Positions 25,734-33,533 of a stretch of 64,000 nt of DNA are shown piece after piece. How positions within the stretch are numbered: position 1 is the stretch's first letter; the number at the start of each line of letters is the position of its first letter. The DNA lies in contig JAFUFJ010000015.1 in assembly GCA_017469955.1 (NCBI GenBank), positions 32,362-96,361 on the forward strand, written 5' to 3'. Source of the DNA: Prevotella sp. GTDB taxonomy: Bacteria > Bacteroidota > Bacteroidia > Bacteroidales > Bacteroidaceae. The notes under the pieces are model-generated. The model was not told where the DNA came from. It did no database searches and worked only from the letters and a program-made list of their open reading frames with translations. The position numbers were made by a program, and so were the translations under genes.

Positions 25734-27734
25734 TCAGAACTCAAGCACGAGCGTTGCGCGCGGTTCCAGTTCGACGTTCGTACCTATAGCGTAGGTGTTG
25801 TCCGTGAGAATGTCGGTGGCCGTGGCCTGCCCGTCTATGAGTTCAGCATAGCGACTCCAGTCGAGCTCGGCAGGCTGGCTCGTTCCGTTGAGCACGGTCA
25901 TCACCGTTTTACCCTCGTGACGGCGCGCAATCACATAGACACCCTTCCACGGACAGAACTGCGTCTGCCGGCCTTTCACGATGACATCATTGCCCTGTCT
26001 CCAGTGGAGGAGCGTGGAAAGCCACGCGAACATCTGCTGCTCGTCGGCCGTACGGCCCTCGGCTGTGAAGGCGTTATGTGTGTCACCATTGAATCCACCG
26101 GGGAAATCCTTGCGCACATAGCCGTCGGTCACCTCCTTGGTTCCGTTCATCAACACCTCAGTTCCATAGTAAAGCTGCGGTATACGCTGCATGGTCAGCA
26201 GCAAGGCCAGTGCCTGTTTCAGCGAAGCAACGTCTTGCCCGTTGCCGAGAAAGCGGTCGGTATCGTGATTCTCTATGAAGGCCATCACGTGAGCTGGATC
26301 CTCATACAGGTAGTCATAGACCAGCGAATTGTAGATGCGATTGAAGCCATGCCACCATCCATCGGTCTCTTCATAGCGCGCCTGGTTGAGCTTGTCGAAG
26401 AAAGAGAAGTCCATTACCGTCTTCAAATAGCTGTTTTCAGCCTGCGAACCCTTAGCCTCGGCGCCCTTCGATGCAGGCTTTTCGGCTATGCGCGAGTCCT
26501 TTTGCCAGGCAGCAGTGTAGGCAGGCTCGGTCACCCAGGTCTCGCCTACGGTGTTGAAGTTGGGATATTCCTCGCCGAGAACCTTCATCCAATAGGCCAT
26601 GCCCGTGCGGTCGGCATAGGGATAAGTGTCCATGCGAATGCCGTCAATGCCCACGGTTTCGATCCACCATTCTGAGTTTTGAATCAGATAACGCATCACA
26701 TAGGGATTGCGTTGGTTAAGGTCTGGCATCGTCGGGACAAACCATCCGTCAACAGTTTCACCGAGGTCTATCTGCGACGCATATGGGTCAAGTACGGGAG
26801 TAAGCTTATAAGAGGTCTGGCGATAGAGGTCGCTCATGCGGGTGACACCATCAGTGTGGCGGATCTCAATCATATGGTCTTCGGTCTGGTTTGCTGGGTC
26901 AAGCCACTCAGAATTGTTAAGCCAGTCCTTCGAAGGAAGGTCGGAAACCCACGGATGTTCAAAACCGCAATGGTTGAAAATCATGTCCATCACCACCTTC
27001 AACCCATGTGCATGTGCATCGTCAACAAGACGTCTGTAGTCGTCGTTGGTGCCGAAACGCGGGTCCACACGATAGTAGTCAGTCGTGGCATAGCCATGAT
27101 AGGTGCTCTGACCATGGGCATTGTCGGGCGAGTTGTTCTCCAATACCGGCGTAAACCAGAGCGCCGTCACGCCGAGCTCGTTGAAATAGTCGAGGTGCTG
27201 ACGAATGCCTTCAAGGTCGCCCCCATGACGAAGCGAGGGCTGAGAACGGTCTTCCACGTAGGTGTTCATGCCCTCAATCTGGGCAGGATGGTCGGCCGAC
27301 TGGGCAAAACGGTCGGGCATCAACATGTAGAGCACGTCGGCATTTGTAAATCCCAGACGCTCAGAGCCGGCCATCTCGCGTTCCTTCAGCTGATACTTCA
27401 CGATGGTCTTATCCTCACCACGCTTAAAGGCAATGGGCAGTTCGCCTGCCTTTACGCCCTTCAAGTTCAGGTAGACAAGCAGATAGTTGGGCGAGTCGAG
27501 ACGCACGAGCGAGTCGATCTTCGCACCTTTCACCGACACTTCCGCCTCGCGAATGTTCTCACCGTAGACCATCAGCTGCACCGTCGGGTCTTTCATTCCG
27601 ACAAACCAATCGGTAGGATCGATGCGTTTCACTTCCACGGCACCATTGCCTTCGTCCTCGAAGTCGGCCCCGCCTGGATTGCATGACGTCAACATCATGC
27701 CTGCTATGCTAAGCAGCAAAAAGATTTTCTTCAT
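25734..27734 (-). CDS. GH13 alpha-amylase family lipoprotein (SusA/neopullulanase-like)
   Basis: The 666-residue lipoprotein has lipobox LTSC (MKKIFLLLSIAGMMLTSCNP), followed by an acid-rich stretch (GGADFEDEGN) of the sort linked to surface export in Bacteroidota. An N-terminal beta-sandwich typical of cyclomaltodextrinases (about 35-120) precedes the GH13 barrel. GH13 region I is VVMDMIFNHCG; the nucleophile lies in GIRMDTYPY, the acid/base in VGETWV and the third acid in FIENHDTDRF. A beta-rich C-terminal domain ends VELEPRATLVLEF. It should cleave pullulan or maltodextrins to short oligosaccharides, as SusA does. It is the last gene of the starch operon, 2 bp after the pullulanase gene. 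No SusC/SusD pair is nearby. Confidence 0.93.
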   Translation of the reverse strand: MKKIFLLLSIAGMMLTSCNPGGADFEDEGNGAVEVKRIDPTDWFVGMKDPTVQLMVYGENIREAEVSVKGAKIDSLVRLDSPNYLLVYLNLKGVKAGELPIAFKRGEDKTIVKYQLKEREMAGSERLGFTNADVLYMLMPDRFAQSADHPAQIEGMNTYVEDRSQPSLRHGGDLEGIRQHLDYFNELGVTALWFTPVLENNSPDNAHGQSTYHGYATTDYYRVDPRFGTNDDYRRLVDDAHAHGLKVVMDMIFNHCGFEHPWVSDLPSKDWLNNSEWLDPANQTEDHMIEIRHTDGVTRMSDLYRQTSYKLTPVLDPYASQIDLGETVDGWFVPTMPDLNQRNPYVMRYLIQNSEWWIETVGIDGIRMDTYPYADRTGMAYWMKVLGEEYPNFNTVGETWVTEPAYTAAWQKDSRIAEKPASKGAEAKGSQAENSYLKTVMDFSFFDKLNQARYEETDGWWHGFNRIYNSLVYDYLYEDPAHVMAFIENHDTDRFLGNGQDVASLKQALALLLTMQRIPQLYYGTEVLMNGTKEVTDGYVRKDFPGGFNGDTHNAFTAEGRTADEQQMFAWLSTLLHWRQGNDVIVKGRQTQFCPWKGVYVIARRHEGKTVMTVLNGTSQPAELDWSRYAELIDGQATATDILTDNTYAIGTNVELEPRATLVLEF

Positions 27735-27736
27735 AT

Positions 27737-29671
27737 TTAGTTGTGAATGATTAATGCAGATTGCGGACTGACAGCTATCTCTCCTCCGGCAATTTCCTCA
27801 ATACCCTCTTCGTTGATGATGCCCTCACAGCAGACAACCGTCCACTGTCCTTCCGGTATTTCGAGCTTCTTGGCCGTCTTGTTGGCATTCAACACGACGA
27901 TGATGTCCTTCCACTCATCACCGCCGGCATGGTCTTTCAGCCGGAAAGCCACCATGCAAGACTCCTTGACAGGCAGGAATTCCAAGTGTTTTCTCACGAG
28001 GTCTGCCTTGCCCAAACGGAAGGCTTCATGGCGATAGCGCAAGCGGATGAGATTGCGATAGTAGTCGAAAACCTGCGGATAGCGTTCCAGATTAGTCCAG
28101 TCAAGACGGTTGATACTGTCAGGAGAATTATATGAATTATGCACACCTTTCTTGTCTCTAAGCATCTCTTCCCCACTGAGCATGAACGGAACTCCTTGCG
28201 AAGTAAAGACGGCAGTCTGAGCCAACAGGTCAAGACGAATCAGCTCTTCTTCAGATATACCTGGCATTTCTGTCCGCAAACGGTCAACCAGGCACATGTC
28301 GTCATGGCAACTTACGTAGCTGATCATTTGTGTAGGCTCCTCAGCCCAAGGTTCTTTCGAGTAGTTCACCCTCGAGTAATCAACTTGAGGATGATCGATC
28401 ATTCCTGCGATGCCTGCTTTGAGACTTTCCTCAGAACCCTCGACACTTGCGAGGAAGGCTCCTTTGGTATCATCGTCAAAAGGACCGCGCAAAGCATCCC
28501 TGATGTCATCCGAAAATGCTGCTATTCCCGGCATTTTCTTGATATGATTCTTCGTGGCCAATCGCTCAGAAGGGTAAGCACACTGGCCGGCACTCCAGCC
28601 CTCTCCATAGATGAACACTCGACGGTCGATGCTGTGAATGACCTTCTCGATGATGTTCATTGTTTCGATATCATGCACGCCCATCAGGTCAAACCTGAAA
28701 CCATCGATATGGTATTCCTTCAACCAATACTTCAGACTTTCCACAAGAAAGAGCCTCATCATGTCACGTTCTGATGCCGTTTCGTTGCCACATCCTGAGC
28801 CATTGCTCCAAGTTCCGTCAGCATTCTTCCTGTAAAAATAGCCTGGATAGAGTTTCTGGAAGTTGCTTCCTGCAAGATCAAACGTATGATTGTAGACCAC
28901 ATCGAGTATCACTCCGATGCCGGCATCATGCAAAGCTTGCACCATTTGCTTAAATTCCCTGATACGAACGACGGGATCATAGGGGCTGGTTGAATAGGAA
29001 CCTTCTGGAACATTGTAGTTCAAGGGATCGTAGCCCCAGTTGTATTGCGGCGTGTCCAGCTTGGTTTCATCGATTGATGCAAAGTCAAACGACGGCAGGA
29101 TGTGCACCATATTCACCCCAAGAGCCTTGAGATGTCCGATGGCTTTGGGCTCAGTGAGGGCAAGATATTTGCCTTTATTTTCGATTCCAGATGAGGGATC
29201 AATGGAAAAGTCGCGATGATGCAGCTCGTAAATCACGAGGTTGGCCGGCGACGAATAGTCTGGTTTTGCATCTTCTAACCATCCTTTCGGGTCGGTATCA
29301 TTCATGTCAATAATGGCACCACGCTGTCCATTCACACTCACAGCTCTTGCAAAAATGCCCGGCGTCTCGTTCCATTTCCTGTTAGTTCCCGTGACGTCAA
29401 AGGTGTAGAACTTTCCCTTAAGATCGCCTTCTACACGTGCTCTCCAAATATAAGGAGTGGCTTTGTCGGTCGTCATCTTGATGGTTTTATAGGGTTTTCC
29501 GCCCTCACCCTGCTCGTAAAGTCTCAGCAACACTCGCTTTGCTTTCGCAGGTGCAAAGACCTGAAACGTTGTTGCTTCTTTCCTGTATGTGGTCTCCGGT
29601 CCCTGTGCATGGGCAGCAGTTCCGCCCATTATTGTGACGATTGTTGTCAAGAGAAGTGTCTTCAGTTTCAT
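27737..29671 (-). CDS. pulA: Type I pullulanase, secreted
   Basis: The 644-residue enzyme cleaves alpha-1,6 branches in pullulan, amylopectin or glycogen. A signal peptide ends near AHAQ (about 23). A CBM48-like N-terminal domain (about 30-120, TFQVFAPAKAKRVLLRLY) is followed by the pullulanase-specific motif YNWGYDPLNYNVPEGSYS (about 218-235) and the GH13 regions VVYNHT, GFRFDLMGVHD (nucleophile Asp), YGEGW (acid/base Glu) and YVSCHDD. The signal peptide indicates export, unlike many cytoplasmic PulA homologues. It lies 57 bp after the glucanotransferase gene and 2 bp before the SusA-like gene. Confidence 0.94.
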   Translation of the reverse strand: MKLKTLLLTTIVTIMGGTAAHAQGPETTYRKEATTFQVFAPAKAKRVLLRLYEQGEGGKPYKTIKMTTDKATPYIWRARVEGDLKGKFYTFDVTGTNRKWNETPGIFARAVSVNGQRGAIIDMNDTDPKGWLEDAKPDYSSPANLVIYELHHRDFSIDPSSGIENKGKYLALTEPKAIGHLKALGVNMVHILPSFDFASIDETKLDTPQYNWGYDPLNYNVPEGSYSTSPYDPVVRIREFKQMVQALHDAGIGVILDVVYNHTFDLAGSNFQKLYPGYFYRKNADGTWSNGSGCGNETASERDMMRLFLVESLKYWLKEYHIDGFRFDLMGVHDIETMNIIEKVIHSIDRRVFIYGEGWSAGQCAYPSERLATKNHIKKMPGIAAFSDDIRDALRGPFDDDTKGAFLASVEGSEESLKAGIAGMIDHPQVDYSRVNYSKEPWAEEPTQMISYVSCHDDMCLVDRLRTEMPGISEEELIRLDLLAQTAVFTSQGVPFMLSGEEMLRDKKGVHNSYNSPDSINRLDWTNLERYPQVFDYYRNLIRLRYRHEAFRLGKADLVRKHLEFLPVKESCMVAFRLKDHAGGDEWKDIIVVLNANKTAKKLEIPEGQWTVVCCEGIINEEGIEEIAGGEIAVSPQSALIIHN

Positions 29672-29728
29672 GTCTGTTGTTGTTTTTAAGGGGTGAATGC
29701 TTCGGTTTCTTTCGGTGATCCGTCATTT

Positions 29729-32377
29729 CTATCGCCCACTGTCGGCAATGAGTTTGCTGACAGTGGCCGTGAAGTCTTTGTTCTGCATCAAGTCTTCTAT
29801 GTTGACATGCATGCGGTAGCGCCAGTAGTGTCTGGGGTTGGCGGGGATGTTGATGCGTTCGGCATCGGCATCTTCCAGCCGCAAGTGTTCGTCGATGGCC
29901 AGCCAATCCTGAATGGAGAGGATGCATAGCATGGACGGAGACTTCAGATGCTGCTCGAGAATGGTGCGTGCCAACCATCCTGGAAGTGGGTGTGGTGCAG
30001 CACCTTGCTGTCCGAGCATCGAGTTATAGTAGTCTTGTGTGCGGCTAAAGTCTTCGTCCCACCACTGTCTTAGGGTAGGCATGTCGTGGCTTGAGATGGT
30101 GCTTACCGACCTGTATGGGTTGCGTTCAAGGTAGCCAAAGCGCACTTTCGGGTCTTTCGGCATTGACTGTATTTCGAGAGAAAGGATGCGAAGCTCCTGC
30201 ATAACCCATGCCACACAATCGGGTACCATGCCCAGATCTTCGGCACAAACGAGCATTCTCGTGGCCTGGACGAGGCGTGGAAGTTTCTTCATTGCTTCAC
30301 GATACCAGAACTGATTGTTGCGCCTGTAGAAGTAGTCGTTGTAGAGTTTGTTGAATGCTGCCTTGTCAGAGTCCCACAGAGCTTCGTACATAAAGTCTTG
30401 CTGGGCTGAGATTCGTGGGTGGAACTTGTTGGCATCCTTACGGTCACGCACAAAGAGTACGTTGCTCACCAACGCCATAAGTCCGTCACGGAAGTCGGAT
30501 GGTTCGAGTGTCTTTTCTATCTTTCTCTGTGTGTCGTATTCTGGTTTCATCCGATAGATGTCGTCGTGCCAGTGGTTGACAAAGTGGGCTTTAACCTCTT
30601 CTTTGCGGTCGCCGAAGATGCGATCGAGCGTCCATTCGGCGATGAAAGGCTGTGTAAAGAGCTCTTCCTGGAAGTGTAAGCCGTAGGCTTCTATCTCTTC
30701 TCTTGTCATTCCGAGTGCCGGAGAGAACTGTCCTGTGAGCCCATAGACACTGTCAATGGGTATCTCCCAGATGCGAAAGAATCCCAAAACATGGTCTATA
30801 CGATAGGCATCGAAGTAGCGGGACATGTTCTGAAAACGTCGTACCCACCACTGACAGCCGTCCTTAATCATCTCGTCCCAGTTGTAGGTTGGGAAGCCCC
30901 AATTCTGCCCGTTGGCAGAGAAGTCGTCGGGAGGAGCACCTGCTTGGCCGTTCATGTTGAAGTATTTAGGTTCCATCCAGACGTCGCAGCCGTGACGACT
31001 GACACCGATTGGTATGTCTCCTTTTAAGACTACATTGCGTAAGCGGGCATAAGCGTGGGCGGTTTGCATCTGGGTGTCGAGGACGAACTGCACGAAGTAG
31101 TAGAACGACACCTCTTTATATATACGCGTGCGCGTATTGGTCAATGTCTTTCTGTCGGCCTCTTGCCACTGAGGATGGCCGTCGAGCTGCCCCTTGTCTC
31201 TCAGATAACAGTAGTAGGCATATGGCACAAGCCACTGTTGGGTCTCGCTGAAGAACTGTTTGAATTGCGCCGAAGCCATCATGTGACGGCCTTCTTGCTC
31301 GAAGAGCAGGCGCAGCATTTCGTCCTTGGCCTGATTGACTTTTTCGTAGTCGATCTGCGGAAGGTCGTTGAGCTGCTTGCGCAATGTCTCGTATTTCTTG
31401 CGGAGATTCTCGTCTTTCAGCTTTGGAAGCTGGCGGAAATCGACGTACTGTGGATGCAATGCAAAGATGCTTATGCAGGAATAGGGGTAAGAGTCGGTCC
31501 ATGTGTGTGTGGTGGTGGTGTCGTTGATGGGCAGCACTTGCAGCACACGCTGGCCTGTTTGTGCGACATAGTCGATCATGGTTTTCAGGTCGCCGAAGTC
31601 GCCTACTCCGAAACTTCCCTTTGTGCGAAGCGAGAATACGGGCACGAGTGTGCCTGCAAGACGTGTGTCGGCAACGGAGAAACGGGGCTGACACAGGTCG
31701 CAGACCGTCACTTCTCCTGCCTGCATCGGCTGCGGAACGAAGGCGCGGTTGGGTCCTTCCTCCCATACGATGCCGGCCGATCGGATGATGAACTTATATT
31801 CTGTTGCGTGTGCTTCGAATGCTTCGGCGGGCAGGTCGACTACCCATTCGTTGTAGTTGTGTTCGGTCATTGGCAGAGCCTTGGCGGGGTTCCACAGGCC
31901 AAGCCGTTGGCTGCTGCCCACGATGGCAAGCTGTTCGCCCTTGCGAAGCTGGGGAGCACGCACGCGAAGCCTCACGGTCTTGGCCGAGGAGACTGCCGGA
32001 AACGTCTTCGGGAGGCGGTTGTTCAGGCAGCCTGTGAAGGCCGAACTGTAGCTGTAGGCATCGTCGGGTATGTCAGACCACTGGTCGAAGACCACGTAAC
32101 GGACGGCCTTTGCTACGTTGAGTTCCAACCGATGCATCACGGTTGTCCATTCGTGTCTGCGCTCCGTTCCATCCCTGTCAACGCTGTAGGAATAGTCGAT
32201 GACGGCCGGTTCCTGGCCCTTTTTCAGGTTCATTTCATAGCGCCAATGCTCACCGTCGTCGGTAGTCATGCGATAAGGGGTTGTCAAGGCGCTGCCGTCA
32301 GAGGCTTTTCCTGCGGCATTCAGAACCAGCTCTTCGCCGAAGACGGTCCTGTAGGCTATGTTGAATATTATTTTCAT
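29729..32377 (-). CDS. malQ: 4-alpha-glucanotransferase (GH77) with tandem CBM20
   Basis: The 882-residue amylomaltase lacks a signal peptide and is cytoplasmic. Two starch-binding CBM20-like domains lie at the N-terminus (about 1-95, and about 130-225 with RVRAPQLRKGEQLAIVGSS and LGLWNPAKALPM), a layout known from plant DPE2. The GH77 domain (about 250-870) has SPYS-like DSYPYSCISIFALHP, FSANGQNWGFPTYNW, YRIDHVLGFFRIWEIP (nucleophile Asp), CAEDLGMVPDCV (acid/base Glu) and SSHDMPTLRQWW. It transfers glucan segments from maltose or maltodextrin to acceptor glucans. It is the first gene of the starch operon. Confidence 0.95.
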   Translation of the reverse strand: MKIIFNIAYRTVFGEELVLNAAGKASDGSALTTPYRMTTDDGEHWRYEMNLKKGQEPAVIDYSYSVDRDGTERRHEWTTVMHRLELNVAKAVRYVVFDQWSDIPDDAYSYSSAFTGCLNNRLPKTFPAVSSAKTVRLRVRAPQLRKGEQLAIVGSSQRLGLWNPAKALPMTEHNYNEWVVDLPAEAFEAHATEYKFIIRSAGIVWEEGPNRAFVPQPMQAGEVTVCDLCQPRFSVADTRLAGTLVPVFSLRTKGSFGVGDFGDLKTMIDYVAQTGQRVLQVLPINDTTTTHTWTDSYPYSCISIFALHPQYVDFRQLPKLKDENLRKKYETLRKQLNDLPQIDYEKVNQAKDEMLRLLFEQEGRHMMASAQFKQFFSETQQWLVPYAYYCYLRDKGQLDGHPQWQEADRKTLTNTRTRIYKEVSFYYFVQFVLDTQMQTAHAYARLRNVVLKGDIPIGVSRHGCDVWMEPKYFNMNGQAGAPPDDFSANGQNWGFPTYNWDEMIKDGCQWWVRRFQNMSRYFDAYRIDHVLGFFRIWEIPIDSVYGLTGQFSPALGMTREEIEAYGLHFQEELFTQPFIAEWTLDRIFGDRKEEVKAHFVNHWHDDIYRMKPEYDTQRKIEKTLEPSDFRDGLMALVSNVLFVRDRKDANKFHPRISAQQDFMYEALWDSDKAAFNKLYNDYFYRRNNQFWYREAMKKLPRLVQATRMLVCAEDLGMVPDCVAWVMQELRILSLEIQSMPKDPKVRFGYLERNPYRSVSTISSHDMPTLRQWWDEDFSRTQDYYNSMLGQQGAAPHPLPGWLARTILEQHLKSPSMLCILSIQDWLAIDEHLRLEDADAERINIPANPRHYWRYRMHVNIEDLMQNKDFTATVSKLIADSGR

Positions 32378-32405
32378 CGGGTCTTTTAGGTTTTTAATTT
32401 GGTGG

Positions 32406-32413
32406 TAAAGGTA
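32406..32413 (-). promoter_or_regulatory. Probable -7 box of the starch operon
   Basis: The minus strand reads TACCTTTA, one change from TAnnTTTG, 28 bp before the malQ ATG. No clear -33 box. The match is weak and rests on position. Confidence 0.35.
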
Positions 32414-32497
32414 CTCAGAAAACGGCTAACTTCGGATGTCGTCTGAGGCAAAAAGGGCAAAAAGATGTGCAAACGTTTGCACCTTTCCCGTCAGACT

Positions 32498-32638
32498 CCC
32501 CTGCCCTTCATTTTGAGAAAGCTTATGTTTCAGCATGAGAAGTCATAACTTTCACGTCGAGAACTCTATCCTTTCTGCCCCAGAACCCATAGACTTCTCA
32601 TGCTGAAACATAAGCTTTCTCAAAATGAAGGGCAGGGG
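32498..32638. repeat. Family A repeat, copy 4, inside a 47-bp perfect inverted repeat
   Basis: The 107-bp core is 32515-32621 (GAGAA at 1, 23 and 45; TTCTG ending at 63; TTCTC ending at 85 and 107). Complementarity extends 17 bp beyond each end, giving two perfect 47-bp arms (32498-32544 and 32592-32638) around a 47-bp centre. It lies between divergent genes (malQ and the mannosyltransferase), so it cannot be a transcription terminator for either. Nothing else but promoters is seen in 32378-32771. Confidence 0.93.
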
Positions 32639-32739
32639 ATGAGGGGCAAAGGGGTGAGAGATGAGCGCAAAAAGGCTTTCCATGCTGTTAATAATCATGA
32701 AATTTTAAGGTGAAAAATTCGTTTTCAAGTTGTTTTCGT

Positions 32740-32747
32740 TAACTTTG
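32740..32747 (+). promoter_or_regulatory. -7 box of the mannosyltransferase-mfd pair
   Basis: TAACTTTG, 24 bp before the ATG at 32772. A TTCG at 32718-32721 is a poor -33 candidate, 18 bp upstream. Confidence 0.55.
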
Positions 32748-32771
32748 CATTTGACTAAGGAGGCGAAGACC

Positions 32772-33533
32772 ATGAACAAAAGTGACTGCATTATCATCAT
32801 TCCTACCTATAACGAAAAGGAGAACATCGAGAAGATTGTCCGGGCAGTGTTTGCGCTCGAGAAGTGCTTCCACATCCTCGTCATCGACGACGGATCGCCC
32901 GATGGCACGGCACAAATCGTGAAGTCGCTCATGGCAACCGAGTTTGCCGACCGGCTCTTCCTTCTCGAACGCAGCGGGAAACTTGGCCTCGGCACGGCCT
33001 ATATCACCGGCTTCCGATGGGCATTAGAGCACGGCTACGAGTATGTTTTCGAGATGGATGCCGACTTCTCCCACGACCCAAATGACCTGCCAAGGCTATA
33101 TTCGGCCTGCGCAAACGAAGGCTACGACGTGGCCATCGGGTCGCGATATGTCAGTGGAGTGAACGTAGTCAACTGGCCGATGGGGCGCGTATTGATGAGC
33201 TATTTCGCATCAAAATACGTCAGACTCGTCACAGGTGTGCCCATTCATGACACCACTGCCGGATTTAAATGCTACCGCCGGCAGGTCTTGCAGACCATCG
33301 AGCTCGACAAGATACGCTTCAAGGGCTACGGCTTTCAGATTGAGATGAAATACACAGCCTATAAGATCGGCTTCAAGATCAAGGAGGTGCCCGTCGTATT
33401 TGTCAACCGGCAAGAGGGCACATCAAAGATGTCGGGAGGCATCTTCGGCGAGGCATTCTTCGGAGTAATGCGCCTCCGCTGGGACGGTTGGTTCCGCAAA
33501 TACCCGCCGTTGCCACAGGAACAGACAGCATAA
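32772..33533 (+). CDS. Polyprenol-phosphate mannosyltransferase (GT2)
   Basis: The 253-residue GT-A enzyme starts at MNKSDCIIIIPTYNE (ATG 32772), 24 bp after a -7 box that the longer frame would overlap. Family motifs are IPTYNEKENIEKIV, VIDDGSPDGT, FEMDADFSHDP (metal-binding DxD) and IGSRYVSG, with KGYGFQIEM near the C-terminus. It lacks C-terminal membrane helices, so it resembles the soluble dolichol-phosphate mannose synthase type. It should move mannose from GDP-mannose to a polyprenyl phosphate for envelope glycans or protein O-glycosylation. Its stop codon directly abuts the mfd start. Confidence 0.92.
   Translation: MNKSDCIIIIPTYNEKENIEKIVRAVFALEKCFHILVIDDGSPDGTAQIVKSLMATEFADRLFLLERSGKLGLGTAYITGFRWALEHGYEYVFEMDADFSHDPNDLPRLYSACANEGYDVAIGSRYVSGVNVVNWPMGRVLMSYFASKYVRLVTGVPIHDTTAGFKCYRRQVLQTIELDKIRFKGYGFQIEMKYTAYKIGFKIKEVPVVFVNRQEGTSKMSGGIFGEAFFGVMRLRWDGWFRKYPPLPQEQTA

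Noticed and set aside
25617-26675. Long plus-strand open frames (25617-26675 and 26679-27686) opposite the SusA-like gene
   Set aside because: They are antisense to a clear GH13 gene with complete motifs, and their translations match no protein pattern; they reflect codon bias of the real gene.
31055-32389. Long plus-strand open frame opposite malQ
   Set aside because: It is fully antisense to the GH77 and CBM20 domains. The translation is rich in His, Cys and Val in a pattern typical of shadow frames.
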